A stretch of 64,000 nucleotides of DNA, from NCBI GenBank assembly GCA_965198495.1, contig CBDAPL010000001.1, positions 620,001-684,000 of the forward strand, given 5' to 3'. This DNA is from RH-AL1 sp965198495. Its GTDB lineage: Bacteria; Pseudomonadota; Alphaproteobacteria; Rhizobiales; Beijerinckiaceae. Both the position numbers and the translations under genes were made by a program. Under the pieces are notes generated by a model. The model was not told the origin of the DNA. It saw only the letters and a program-made list of their open reading frames with translations, and did no database searches. Position 1 is the stretch's first letter. Each line of letters starts with the position of its first letter. This document shows, one piece after another, positions 6,042 through 17,660 of this stretch.

Positions 6042-8198
6042 ATGACCGACGATCCGGCGACGCGCTCGGAGACAGACAGCTTCGGCCCGATCGACGTGCC
6101 GGCGGATCGCTACTGGGGCGCGCAGACGCAGCGCTCCAAAGAGAACTTCAAGATCGGCGGCCAGCCCATCCCCCTGCCGGTGATCCACGCGCTCGCTCAG
6201 GTCAAGCGGGCGGCGGCCGAGGTGAACCACGCGCAGGGCGATCTCGACGGCAAGCTCGCCGACGCGATCGTCGCCGCCGCCAAGGAGATCGAGAGCGGCG
6301 CGCTCGACGGTCATTTCCCGCTCGTGGTCTGGCAGACCGGGTCCGGCACCCAGTCCAATATGAACGTCAACGAGGTGATCTCGAACCGCGCCAACGAGGC
6401 GCTCGGATCCGAGCGCGGCACAAAGACGCCGATCCACCCGAACGACCACGTCAACCGCGGGCAGTCGTCCAACGACTCGTTTCCCACCGCGATGCACATC
6501 GCCGCGGCGATCGAGGTCAACAGGACGCTGCTGCCCGCGCTCGCCCGCCTGCGCGAGGCGCTGGAGGTCAAGCGCGCGGCCTTCGAGCCGATCATCAAGA
6601 TCGGCCGCACGCATCTCCAGGACGCGACGCCGGTCACGTTAGGCCAGGAGTTCTCCGGCTATGTCGCGATGATCGGCAACGCCGAGGCGCGCATCGCGAT
6701 GACGCTGCCGGGGCTCTACCAGCTCGCGCAGGGCGGGACGGCGGTGGGCACCGGGCTCAATTCGAGGAAGGGCTTCGACACGGCCTTCGCCGCGCGGATC
6801 GCTGGCTACACCGGCCTGCCGTTCGAGACGGCGCCCAACAAGTTCGAGGCGCTGGCCTCGCACGACGCGCTGTCGTTCGCGCACGGCGCGCTGAACTCGC
6901 TCGCGGCGGGTCTCTACAAGATCGCCAGCGACATCCGGCTGGCCGGTTCGGGCCCGCGCTCGGGCATCGGCGAGCTGACGCTGCCGGAAAACGAGCCCGG
7001 CTCGTCGATCATGCCCGGCAAGGTGAACCCGACGCAGGTCGAGGCGATGACGATGGTCTGCGCGCGCGTGATGGGCAACGAGACGACGATCGCCTTCGCC
7101 GCCAGCCAGGGCCAGTTCGAACTCAACGTGATGAAGCCGGTGATCGCCTTCGCTTTCCTCGAAAGTGTTCGCCTGCTCGCCGACGCGGCCGACTCGTTCC
7201 GCGCCAATTGCGTGGAAGGTTTGCGAGCCAACGAGGTGGTCATCAAGGGGCTGCTCGAACGCTCGCTGATGCTGGTCACCGCGCTGGCGCCGTCGATCGG
7301 CTACGACAACGCCACCAAGGTCGCCAAGACCGCGCACAAGAAAGGCACGACCTTGCGCGAGGAGGCGCTGGCGCTGGGCTTCGTCAGCGGCGAGGAGTTC
7401 GACAGGATCGTACGCCCCGAAACGATGATTTCGCGCCGGGGGAGTGAGCGCACGGCGCCGCCATTCCCGAGGCATCAAACAAGCTCAGGCCGCAACGATC
7501 GTTGGTCACAAGACCCTAGGCTACTTCCCGATCGACGCCTTGAACTCGCGCAGGTGGTCGCGCTGCTCCATCGCCTTGCGGCGCGTCTCGTCGCCCTGCG
7601 CCTCTTCCATCGCCTTCTCCGCCGCCTCGATGTCGCGGTCGATGATCGCGCCGTCGAGATCCTTCAGCGGGATCGCGTAATCGGCGAGGATGGTGAAGCC
7701 GGTCGGCGCCACGTCGGCGAAGCCGCCGCGCACGTACATCTCGTCGTCGGCGCCGCCGCCCTTCACGGTGATCTTGCCCGGCCGCAGCGTCGTCATGAAC
7801 GCCGAATGGTCCTTCAGCACGGTGAACTCGCCTTCCGTCCCCGGCGCGGTGACGGACTCGACGTCGCCCGAGAACAGCAGCTTTTCAGGGGAGACCAGTT
7901 CGAACTGGAAGGCCATCGTCTTGTCCTTAATGAGCGCGAACGGTTGGGCGCGGAACGGTCGAGCGCGGGACGGTCAGCGTCGATCGGCGGCGAAGCCGGC
8001 GAGCAGGCCGAGCACGCCGCCGATGAAGGCGTAGAGCGCGATATGTTGCGTTTGGCCGGTGGTGAGGCCGCTCTCCGACGACGATCCGGCCGACACGCTG
8101 TTATCGGAGAACTCGATCGAAGCGCCGCCGAGCTTGATCTCGGCCGCCGCCGGTCGCGTCAGATAGCCGGCCACGCCGCCGACCAGCAAGCCCAGTAG
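6042..8198 (+). CDS. fumC: Class II fumarate hydratase with a frame-shifted C-terminal overrun
   Basis: Reversible hydration of fumarate to malate in the TCA cycle. Residues 1 to about 465 match FumC throughout: GSGTQSNMN, NDSFPTA, and the signature GSSIMPGKVN. The family normally ends just after the VRPETMI motif (near 7433). Here no stop follows: the frame runs another 250 codons antisense through atpC and the next small gene, giving Arg/His/Leu-rich sequence that resembles no protein. A stop (TGA, 7445-7447) lies only a few codons on in another frame, which would give a normal ending such as APGE. The likely explanation is a small indel near 7425-7440, either real or a sequencing error. 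The genuine enzyme is 6042 to about 7447. FumC is a homotetrameric, oxygen-stable cytosolic enzyme. Confidence 0.85.
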   Translation: MTDDPATRSETDSFGPIDVPADRYWGAQTQRSKENFKIGGQPIPLPVIHALAQVKRAAAEVNHAQGDLDGKLADAIVAAAKEIESGALDGHFPLVVWQTGSGTQSNMNVNEVISNRANEALGSERGTKTPIHPNDHVNRGQSSNDSFPTAMHIAAAIEVNRTLLPALARLREALEVKRAAFEPIIKIGRTHLQDATPVTLGQEFSGYVAMIGNAEARIAMTLPGLYQLAQGGTAVGTGLNSRKGFDTAFAARIAGYTGLPFETAPNKFEALASHDALSFAHGALNSLAAGLYKIASDIRLAGSGPRSGIGELTLPENEPGSSIMPGKVNPTQVEAMTMVCARVMGNETTIAFAASQGQFELNVMKPVIAFAFLESVRLLADAADSFRANCVEGLRANEVVIKGLLERSLMLVTALAPSIGYDNATKVAKTAHKKGTTLREEALALGFVSGEEFDRIVRPETMISRRGSERTAPPFPRHQTSSGRNDRWSQDPRLLPDRRLELAQVVALLHRLAARLVALRLFHRLLRRLDVAVDDRAVEILQRDRVIGEDGEAGRRHVGEAAAHVHLVVGAAALHGDLARPQRRHERRMVLQHGELAFRPRRGDGLDVAREQQLFRGDQFELEGHRLVLNERERLGAERSSAGRSASIGGEAGEQAEHAADEGVERDMLRLAGGEAALRRRSGRHAVIGELDRSAAELDLGRRRSRQIAGHAADQQAQ
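7521..7916 (-). CDS. atpC: F1 ATP synthase epsilon subunit
   Basis: Epsilon subunit of the F1 sector, linking gamma to the c-ring and inhibiting hydrolysis. The 131-residue product starts MAFQFELVSPEKLLFSGDV, the usual opening, followed by the beta-sandwich domain (about 1-85, with APGTEGEFTVLKDHS) and a C-terminal helical hairpin (about 90-131). It is the last gene of the atpHAGDC operon, but an extra gene separates it from atpD. The fumC frame overruns it on the other strand. Confidence 0.95.
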   Translation of the reverse strand: MAFQFELVSPEKLLFSGDVESVTAPGTEGEFTVLKDHSAFMTTLRPGKITVKGGGADDEMYVRGGFADVAPTGFTILADYAIPLKDLDGAIIDRDIEAAEKAMEEAQGDETRRKAMEQRDHLREFKASIGK

Positions 8199-8228
8199 AA
8201 GCAGCGCGACCTTCGCGTTCGCCTTCAT
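7974..8228 (-). CDS. Small membrane protein inserted between atpD and atpC
   Basis: An 84-residue protein with an N-terminal hydrophobic segment (about 6-24, VALLLLGLLVGGVAGYL, either signal or anchor). A polar middle (about 28-62, rich in Ser/Gly) is followed by a C-terminal hydrophobic segment (about 63-80, IALYAFIGGVLGLLAGF). It lies on the ATP-operon strand, 25 bases after atpD and about 57 bases before atpC, so it is probably co-transcribed. AtpD and AtpC genes are normally adjacent. I do not recognise a family and infer no function; a role tied to the membrane sector is only a guess from position. Confidence 0.7.
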   Translation of the reverse strand: MKANAKVALLLLGLLVGGVAGYLTRPAAAEIKLGGASIEFSDNSVSAGSSSESGLTTGQTQHIALYAFIGGVLGLLAGFAADRR

Positions 8229-8253
8229 GCCGGCGCCTTCAGCCGCGCGCCGA

Positions 8254-9702
<1,449 letters not shown>

Positions 9703-9723
9703 GTCTTGCCTCTTTGCGTGCGA

Positions 9724-10605
9724 TCAGAGCGCTTCGGCGCCCGAGATGATTTCGATCAGTTCCTTGGTGATCAGCGCCTGACGCGAGCGGTTGTAGAGCA
9801 GCGTCTGCTTCTTGATCATGTCGCCGGCATTGCGCGTGGCCGAGTCCATCGCGCTCATGCGCGCGCCCTGCTCGGAGGCGGCGTTCTCCAGCAGCGCCCG
9901 GAAGATCTGCACGGCGATGTTGCGGGGCAGCAGGTCGGAGAGGATCTCCTCCTCGTCCGGCTCGTACTCGTAATGGACCTCGCGATCCTTCTTGTCCTCG
10001 CCGTCCGGCGCGGCGATCTGCAGCGGGATCAGCTGCAGCGCGGTCGGCACCTGCGAGATCACCGACTGGAAGCGCGAGAAGAAGATCGTGCAGACATCGA
10101 ACTCGCCCTTGCCGAAGAGATCGATCACCTTGGCGCCGATCGGTTCGGCGATGGAGAAGTTCAGCTGCTTCGCCTTGATCTCGACGAGCTCGAGCGTCTG
10201 CTCGACGAACTGGCGGCGCAGCACATCGTAGCCCTTCTTGCCGATGAACAGCATCTTCACCCGCTTGCCATCGCGCATCAGCGCGTTGGCCTTGTCGCGG
10301 GCGAGACGGGCGATCGACGAGTTGAACGCGCCGCAGAGGCCGCGCTCGCCGGTGGTGACGATCAGCAGGTGCGTCTGGTCGCTGCCGTTGCCCTTGAGCA
10401 GTTCGGGCGCGTTCGAGGCTTCGCCCAGCCCCGCCGCGATGCGCGAGAGGATCTTCTCCATGCGCTCGGCGTAAGGCCGCGCCGCTTCCGCCGCCGATTG
10501 CGCGCGGCGCAGCTTCGCCGCGGCGACCATCTGCATCGCCTTGGTGATCTTCTGCGTCGACTTGACGGAGGAGATGCGGTTCCGGAGGTCCTTCAGCGAG
10601 GGCAT
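9724..10605 (-). CDS. atpG: F1 ATP synthase gamma subunit
   Basis: Central rotor shaft of F1. The 293-residue product begins MPSLKDLRNRISSVKSTQKITKAMQMVAA and ends with the matching C-terminal helix (MKKQTLLYNRSRQALITKELIEI type), the two forming the coiled-coil shaft; the conserved GLCGAFN segment is present in the middle. A short acidic insert (about 200-220, EYEPDEEEI) is common in alphaproteobacteria. It sits in the order atpH-atpA-atpG-atpD, 52 bases downstream of atpA. Confidence 0.96.
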   Translation of the reverse strand: MPSLKDLRNRISSVKSTQKITKAMQMVAAAKLRRAQSAAEAARPYAERMEKILSRIAAGLGEASNAPELLKGNGSDQTHLLIVTTGERGLCGAFNSSIARLARDKANALMRDGKRVKMLFIGKKGYDVLRRQFVEQTLELVEIKAKQLNFSIAEPIGAKVIDLFGKGEFDVCTIFFSRFQSVISQVPTALQLIPLQIAAPDGEDKKDREVHYEYEPDEEEILSDLLPRNIAVQIFRALLENAASEQGARMSAMDSATRNAGDMIKKQTLLYNRSRQALITKELIEIISGAEAL

Positions 10606-10657
10606 GTTCTATCCGTCTGAGATCGCGGTGACCCGTTCGACTGTCGGCGCCGGGCGC

Positions 10658-12228
<1,571 letters not shown>

Positions 12229-12229
<1 letters not shown>

Positions 12230-12792
12230 CAGCCGACCTCTTTCATGCGTGTGCGGAGCAGGTTGAGTTTGGTTTTCAGGGACGAATCGACCATGCGCGA
12301 GCCGAGCTTCACGATCATGCCGCCGATGATCGACGGATCGACCTTGACCGATACGGCGACGCTGTCGGAGCCGGCGACGCGGGCGAGCGCGTCCTTGAGT
12401 TCGAGGACGAAAGCGTCCTTGAGCGGCTCCGCGACGGTGATCTCGGCGCGCGAGACGCCCTTCTCGGCATCGTTGAGGGTCGTGAAATCGCGGATCATGT
12501 CCTCGACCGCGAACAACCGGCGCTTGGCGGCGATCAGCTTGAGGAAGTTGGCGGCCGTGCCGGCGATCCCGGCCTTGGCGAAGAGGGCGTTGAGCGCCTT
12601 GGTCTGATCCTCCGAGGAGAAGGCCGGGCTCTTGATGAAACGGCGCAGATCGGGGCTCTCGTCGATCATCGCCTGGAACGCCACGAGATCGGTCTCGACC
12701 CGGTCGGTCGTCTTGGATTCCTTGGCGAGATCGAACAGGGCCTGCGCATAGCGTCCGGCCATCCCCGAGACGTATGTTTCCTCTTTCGCCAA
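12229..12792 (-). CDS. atpH: F1 ATP synthase delta subunit
   Basis: Delta subunit (OSCP) that ties the F1 head to the peripheral stalk. The 187-residue product, counted from a TTG at 12792, begins MAKEETYVSGMAGRYAQALF; the SG-x-x-GRYAxALF motif is the family's N-terminal landmark. Alternative ATG at 12762 would remove the conserved start. A purine-rich AGGGG stretch precedes the TTG. The C-terminal domain holds the usual DPSIIGGMIVKLGSRMVDSS motif. It is the first gene of the operon; about 275 bases upstream carry no gene and should hold the promoter, though I cannot point to a clear one. Confidence 0.9.
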
Positions 12793-13067
12793 AGCCTTCA
12801 GCCCCTGATCTGCGTCGCCGTTGCGCGAACAGGCGAAGGACCGGGTGATCCGTGCGAAACCGTTCAGCGACGGGAAAAGCGCCCTTCGGCAGCCGCCTCC
12901 CGGAAGGCGCGGGAGCCCTAACATAGGCCATTTTGGCGTGCAACCGCGAAAGCGCGTATTGCCGCCGCCTCTGCGGACCGGCATCAGCGGCGCGGCGTCG
13001 GCGCGGCGTCGGGCCATTTTCGCGGCACGGCTGGCGCTATTTGCGCCACGCTCCAAACGATCAGCAA

Positions 13068-13307
13068 TCAACGTGTCGAACAGCCGTGCCCGGCGAACAT
13101 CTCCAGCTTGGCGCAATTGCTCCGGCAGCCATAGCCATGGATGCGATCGCGTATGTCCGGGTCGACCGCCGCCTTCGCGCGGGCGACACAAGCCTCGGCG
13201 CAGGCGTTGACGCGGGCGTCGAGCACCGCGCGACACGCGTCCTCGCCCGCACGCACCGGCGCGGTAAGCGTCGTCAGGGCGACGAGCGAGGCCAGCGCCG
13301 CCTTCAG
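13068..13307 (-). CDS. Cysteine-rich small secreted protein, non-canonical start
   Basis: From the CTG at 13307 the frame encodes 79 residues: a basic residue, a clear signal peptide (LKAALASLVALTTLTAPVRA), then a mature part of about 57 residues with six cysteines (ACRA, NACAEAC, YGC, SNC, GHGC). No ATG, GTG or TTG lies near the required place in this frame. The CTG overlaps the secB stop as CTGA, the same geometry as ATGA/GTGA overlaps elsewhere in the window. I favour a real periplasmic protein with a rare start or a damaged start codon. Family not recognised. Confidence 0.45.
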   Translation of the reverse strand: MKAALASLVALTTLTAPVRAGEDACRAVLDARVNACAEACVARAKAAVDPDIRDRIHGYGCRSNCAKLEMFAGHGCSTR

Positions 13308-13795
13308 GCGGAGGGACCGCCGGTTTGCTGCCCGGCCTCCGCCATGCGCGCCTGGTAGAGCGCGGCGAAATCGATGGGATCGATGTAGAGCGGCGGGAAG
13401 CCGCCGCCGCGCACCGCTTCGGCGATGATCTGGCGCGCGAACGGAAACAGCAGTCGCGGGCACTCGATCATCACGACGGGATGCTGCTGCTCGGGGGGAA
13501 TGTTCATCAGGCGGAAAATGCCGGCATAGTCGAGCTCGAACTTGAAGAGCGTGTCGGCGCCTTCGCCGGCCGAACCCTCGAGCATGATGTTGACCTCGAA
13601 GTCGGTCTCCGCGAGCTGCTTGGCGTTGACGTTCACCTGGATCGAGATGTTCGGCGCCTTCTCCTGCGGGCCGAGCGAGCGCGGCGCGTTCGGGTTCTCG
13701 AACGAGAGATCCTTCGTGAACTGCACCATGGCGTTCAACGACGGCGCGCCCGGCGCCGGTACCGGGGCTTTGCCATTTCCGTTCGCCTCGGCCAT
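13304..13795 (-). CDS. secB: Protein-export chaperone SecB
   Basis: Cytosolic homotetrameric chaperone that keeps preproteins unfolded and hands them to SecA. The 163-residue product has the SecB core: MVQFTKDLSFENPNAPRSL, then NVNAKQLAETDFEVNIMLEG and a C-terminal PPLYIDPIDFAALYQARM. The ATG at 13795 was chosen because GAGGGG lies seven bases upstream; an in-frame ATG at 13810 overlaps that ribosome site. It is divergent in direction from the Tim44-like gene, with fxsA upstream on the same strand. Confidence 0.95.
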   Translation of the reverse strand: MAEANGNGKAPVPAPGAPSLNAMVQFTKDLSFENPNAPRSLGPQEKAPNISIQVNVNAKQLAETDFEVNIMLEGSAGEGADTLFKFELDYAGIFRLMNIPPEQQHPVVMIECPRLLFPFARQIIAEAVRGGGFPPLYIDPIDFAALYQARMAEAGQQTGGPSA

Positions 13796-13890
13796 CGTCA
13801 CACCCCTCATCGGCGCGTCCGCGTGCCGGTTCCGCCATCGGCTCCGGCTAGCATGATGCGGAAAGCGTCACAAGGCGAGGCGGGGTCGGA

Positions 13891-14379
13891 TCAGGCCTTC
13901 GGGATCGAACGACCGACCGAGTCCGCCTTGTGCCATTCCTCGGGCGAGAGATCGATGGTCGAGGGGCCGTGCTGCGCCCGATGGCCGGTGCGCACCGCGT
14001 GCAGGCCGCCCCGCCCGATCCACGCCCCGATCGCGTCGCGCAGCGCCGGCACGGCGAGCGCCAGACCGATGAGGTCGGACACGAAACCGGGAAGCAGCAG
14101 CGCGAGCGCGCCGACGGTGGCGAGCGTCTCGTCCAGGAAAAGGCCGCCGGGCACCGCTTGCCGCGTCGCCATCCGGTCGCGCAGCTTGGCGAGCGCGGAC
14201 GAGCCCGCCCGCCGCAGAATGGTGAACCCGAGCACGCTGGTGATCACGCCAACCAGGATCGCGTCGCCCAATCCGATGAGGTGGACGACGAGCGCGAAGA
14301 CGAGGATCTCGCACGCACACCACATAGCGAGCGCCAGCTTGACGAGCGGCGACACCCTGATCGTGCTGAAAACCACCAT
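13891..14379 (-). CDS. fxsA: FxsA family membrane protein
   Basis: FxsA-type cytoplasmic membrane protein (in E. coli it relieves phage T7 exclusion by F plasmid; its general role is unknown). The 162-residue product has hydrophobic segments near 12-32, 36-52 and 80-112, including the family-typical LLLPGFVSDLIGLALAVP, then a polar tail. The ATG has a near-perfect GGAGG site. The linkage fxsA-secB with a Tim44-like gene divergently placed is common in alphaproteobacteria. Confidence 0.88.
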   Translation of the reverse strand: MVVFSTIRVSPLVKLALAMWCACEILVFALVVHLIGLGDAILVGVITSVLGFTILRRAGSSALAKLRDRMATRQAVPGGLFLDETLATVGALALLLPGFVSDLIGLALAVPALRDAIGAWIGRGGLHAVRTGHRAQHGPSTIDLSPEEWHKADSVGRSIPKA

Positions 14380-14528
14380 CGGCCACCTCCGGCCATGTCC
14401 GCTTGGGCGCCGATCGCCGATCGGCGGGGTGGCCGCTGGACGTTGCGCATCGCCTCCCCACATTGATAGATGATCGAGACTGTTCTCGATTGCAATGCGC
14501 CACCGCGCTCCTCGCTTCCAAGGTTGCC

Positions 14529-15254
14529 ATGCCCCTCGACCCCTTGACGATCGTCTTCGCCATCGTAGCGATCGTCGTGATCTGGAAGCTGCGCTCCGTG
14601 CTGGGCGAGCGGACAGGCCTGGAAAAGCCGCCGCGCGCGCCGTTCTTCGGGGGCGGGAACGCCAACGGTCCGGCGTCGCGCCCGGGCAACGCGCGCAATG
14701 GCCAGGCCCAGGACAATGTCGTGCGACTTCCCGGGACGGCGGCACCACCGACCCAGCCGGCCGATCCCAACCGCTGGCGCGGTTTCGCCGAACCCGGTTC
14801 GCCGGTCTCGAACGGGCTCGACGCGATCGCCACCGCCGATCCGAGCTTCTCGGCCGGACCATTCCTCGATGGCGCGAAGACCGCCTACGAGGCGATCGTC
14901 ACCGCCTTCGCCGCCGGCGAGCGCAAGACGCTGCAAAACCTGCTCTCCAGGGAAGTCTACGACGGGTTCAACACGGCCCTGATCGATCGCGAGAAGCGCA
15001 AGGAGCGGCTCACCACGACGTTCGTCTCGATGGACGAAGCCACGTTCGAGACGGCCGGCATCGAGGCCAGGATGGCCCGCGTGTCCGTGCGGTTCCTGTC
15101 GAAGCAGATCTCGGCGACGCACGACATGGACGGCAAGCTCACCGACGGGAGCCCCGATCGGATCGTCGATATGAACGACATCTGGACGTTCGCCCGCGAC
15201 GTGACCTCGCGCGATCCCAACTGGAAGCTGGTCGCGACCGAATCCGGCCATTGA
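14529..15254 (+). CDS. Tim44/TimA-like protein
   Basis: A 241-residue protein with one N-terminal transmembrane segment (about 7-22, IVFAIVAIVVIWKLRSVLG). A Gly/Pro/Asn-rich linker follows (about 30-85), and then a Tim44-like (NTF2-fold) domain at about 95-235 (FLDGAKTAYEAIVTAFAAGE ... DIWTFARDVTSRDPNWKLVAT). In alphaproteobacteria such proteins are related to mitochondrial Tim44. They are membrane-anchored with a cytoplasmic lipid- or protein-binding domain, but the exact role is unsettled. Its stop overlaps the mltA start (TTGA), so it heads a Tim44-mltA-smr operon. The ATG at 14529 gives the right N-terminal anchor; the upstream extension to 14403 is not supported. Confidence 0.9.
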   Translation: MPLDPLTIVFAIVAIVVIWKLRSVLGERTGLEKPPRAPFFGGGNANGPASRPGNARNGQAQDNVVRLPGTAAPPTQPADPNRWRGFAEPGSPVSNGLDAIATADPSFSAGPFLDGAKTAYEAIVTAFAAGERKTLQNLLSREVYDGFNTALIDREKRKERLTTTFVSMDEATFETAGIEARMARVSVRFLSKQISATHDMDGKLTDGSPDRIVDMNDIWTFARDVTSRDPNWKLVATESGH

Positions 15255-16416
15255 GGCGTGCGGCGGGCGCGCTCGCCGCCCTGCTCTCGCTGACCGGCGC
15301 GACCTCGCCGCGATCCGAGGCGCCGGGCGAGCCGGTCTCCTTCTCGGCGCTGCGCGGGTTCGAGGCCGACGATCATCTTCTCGCGCTGACGCTTTTCCGC
15401 GCGTCCTGCGGCGCGCCTAGGCCGTCAAGGGCCGCGCTTGCGCCTCCGCCGGCCTTGCCGGCGCTTTGCGCCGCGGCCGCTTCGGTGACAACGCGATCGC
15501 AGGCTCGCGCCTTCTTCGAGCGAAACTTCACGCCAAGGCGCATCGGACCCGACAATGGCGCCTTCTTCACCGGCTACTACGAGCCGGTCGTCGAAGGGTC
15601 GCTCGTCGCCACCAGCGATTTCGCGACGCCGCTCTACGGCCCGCCGCCCGACCTCGTCGGCGTGACGCCGGGCCAGACCTCGCCGGGCCTTGACCCCGCG
15701 CTCTCCGCCGCGCGCCGTCTGCCGGACGGGCGGCTCGTCGCGATGCCCGATCGCGCGGCGATCGAGGCGGGCGCCCTGGCGCAGGGGCCGCTCGTCTTCG
15801 TGCGCGATCCCGTCGAGGCGTTCTTCGTCCAGGTCCAGGGCTCGGCGCGCATCCGGCTCCCCGACGGCTCCTTGCGGCGGCTCGTCTATGCCGGGCGCAA
15901 CGGTTATCCCTACACCTCGATCGGCAAGCTGCTGGTCGACAGGCTGCGCATCCCGCCATCGGAGATGGGGATGGCGCAACTGAAGGCCTGGATCCGCGCC
16001 AACGGCCAGCGGCCGGGCGACGAAGGCACCGCGTTGATGCGGCGCAACCGCTCCTACGTCTTCTTCGCGTTCGACGCCACATTGCCGCCGCAGGCCGGGC
16101 CGATCGGCGGCGAGGGGATCAGCCTTACGCCGCTACGCTCGCTCGCGATCGATCGCGGCGCCTGGCCCTATGGCCTGCCGTTCTACCTCGATGCTGTTTT
16201 GCCGTGGCAGGGCGTGGCGCCGACACCGTTCCGGCGTTGATGGTCGGGCAGGACACCGGCTCCGCCATCATCGGCCAGGCGCGCGGCGACATCTTCTTCG
16301 GCACCGGCGAGGAGCCGGCGCGGCGCGCCGGGGCGATGCGCGATCACGGCACGCTTTTTGTGCTCTGGCCCAAGCCGCAAGACGCCAGCGGCGGCGGCGG
16401 AGCCAAGATGCCATGA
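15251..16416 (+). pseudogene. mltA: Membrane-bound lytic murein transglycosylase A, frameshifted before its catalytic motif
   Basis: MltA cleaves peptidoglycan to 1,6-anhydro products in the periplasm. A TTG start (TTGA overlap with the Tim44-like gene) opens a signal peptide (RRAAGALAALLSLTGATS), then the MltA and 3D domains: GAFFTGYYEP, FVQVQGSARI, YTSIGKLLV. The frame ends at 16238-16240 (PTPFRR-stop). The rest of the protein continues in the next frame, LMVGQDTGSAIIGQARGDIF, to the stop at 16414-16416. A single missing base near 16235-16240 explains this. The downstream part carries the GQDTG motif with the catalytic aspartate, so the shortened 329-residue product should be inactive unless the lesion is a sequencing error. 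Confidence 0.85.
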
Positions 16417-16976
16417 TCGATGGTCCGACGAAGGGTCTGCTCCTGCGCCACCTGAGCGAGGAGGAGATCGCGCTGTGGCTCGGCGTCACCATGGGCGTCG
16501 CGCGGCGCGCCGGCAGCACGCTGCCCGAGCGGCTTGCCGATGCCGAGCCGGCGACCGTGCCGAAGCCGGTCGTCGCGGCACCGGTGCCGCGTCCCGCGCC
16601 GCTGCCCAAGAAGATCGCGGCTATGGCGCCGCTCGAGCGCAAGCTGAAGCAGAAGCTGTCGCGCGGCAAGATGGCGGCCGACGCGGCGATCGATCTGCAC
16701 GGCTTCCGCCAGGCCGAAGCCTACGCGGCGCTGCTGCGGTTTCTCCATCGCGCGCGGCGCGACGGCGCACGCGTCGTGCTGGTGGTGACGGGCAAGGGGG
16801 GTCGCCACGCGGACGGGTTCGACATGGCCGGCGGCGAGATCGGCGTGCTGAAGCGCTCCGTGCCGCTGTGGTTGGCCCTGCCGGAGTTTCGGGCTCTGGT
16901 CGTCGGCTGCGAGGAGGCGGGACGGCCGCACGGCGGCGCGGGGGCGCTGTACGTGCGCCTGAGACGGCGGGATTAG
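16413..16976 (+). CDS. Smr (MutS2-type) domain protein
   Basis: A 187-residue protein with a C-terminal Smr domain (about 88-180): DLHGFRQAEAYAALLRFLHRA, then VVLVVTGKGG, the two conserved motifs of this nuclease-like fold. The N-terminal 80 residues hold a charged segment and an Ala/Pro linker. Stand-alone Smr proteins bind or nick DNA or act on RNA; the specific role here is unknown. The ATG overlaps the end of the mltA second frame (ATGA), which supports the idea that mltA originally ended at 16416. Confidence 0.88.
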   Translation: MIDGPTKGLLLRHLSEEEIALWLGVTMGVARRAGSTLPERLADAEPATVPKPVVAAPVPRPAPLPKKIAAMAPLERKLKQKLSRGKMAADAAIDLHGFRQAEAYAALLRFLHRARRDGARVVLVVTGKGGRHADGFDMAGGEIGVLKRSVPLWLALPEFRALVVGCEEAGRPHGGAGALYVRLRRRD

Positions 16977-17054
16977 AGGCGCGAGCGGCATCTGACCTGT
17001 CGGGGGATTGCGCCGCGATTTGCCCCTCGCGCGCACGGCCTGTAAGCTTCGGCG

Positions 17055-17660
17055 ATGGACAGGTTCACGCAACTCACCGGTGTCGCCGCGCCTCTCGCGA
17101 TCGAGAACATCGACACCGACCAGATCATACCGGCGCGCTTCCTCAAGACCATCAAGCGGACCGGGCTCGGCGCCGGGCTGTTCTCCGGCCTGCGATTTCG
17201 CGACGACGGGTCGGAGAACCCCGATTTCATCCTCAACAAGCCGGCCTATCGCGACGCCAAGATCCTCGTCGCCGAGGACAATTTCGGCTGCGGTTCGTCG
17301 CGCGAGCACGCGCCCTGGGCTCTGCTCGACTTCGGCATCCGCTGCGTGATCTCGACGAGCTTCGCCGACATCTTCTACAACAATTGCTTCAAGAACGGCG
17401 TCCTGCCGATCGTCGTCGCCAAGGCGGACCTCGAGAAGCTGATGGACGACGCCGACCGCGGCGCCAACGCGACGCTGACGATCGACCTCGAGGCGCAGGT
17501 CATCCATGGCCCGGACGGCGGCACGCTCGCTTTCGAGATCGACCCGTTCCGCAAGCACTGCATGCTCAACGGGCTCGACGACATCGCCTTGACGCTCGAG
17601 AAGAGCGGCGACGTCGAGGCCTTCGAGCACAAGATCGCGGCGGATCGGCCGTGGCTTTGA
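17055..17660 (+). CDS. leuD: 3-Isopropylmalate dehydratase small subunit
   Basis: Small (swivel) subunit of isopropylmalate isomerase in leucine biosynthesis; it pairs with the [4Fe-4S] LeuC subunit, which is not in this window. The 201-residue product has the family motifs ENIDTDQIIPARFLK, EDNFGCGSSREHAPWAL and NNCFKNGVLPI, and normal length. The following exported-protein gene begins within its last codons. Confidence 0.96.
   Translation: MDRFTQLTGVAAPLAIENIDTDQIIPARFLKTIKRTGLGAGLFSGLRFRDDGSENPDFILNKPAYRDAKILVAEDNFGCGSSREHAPWALLDFGIRCVISTSFADIFYNNCFKNGVLPIVVAKADLEKLMDDADRGANATLTIDLEAQVIHGPDGGTLAFEIDPFRKHCMLNGLDDIALTLEKSGDVEAFEHKIAADRPWL

Noticed and set aside
12230..12943. N-terminal extension of atpA
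   Set aside because: It is out-of-frame reading of atpH; atpA starts at 12229 in the TGATG overlap.
16358..17650. Plus-strand frame across smr and leuD in another frame
   Set aside because: Only its last part (from 17651) has a signal peptide and a likely gene; the rest is a shadow.
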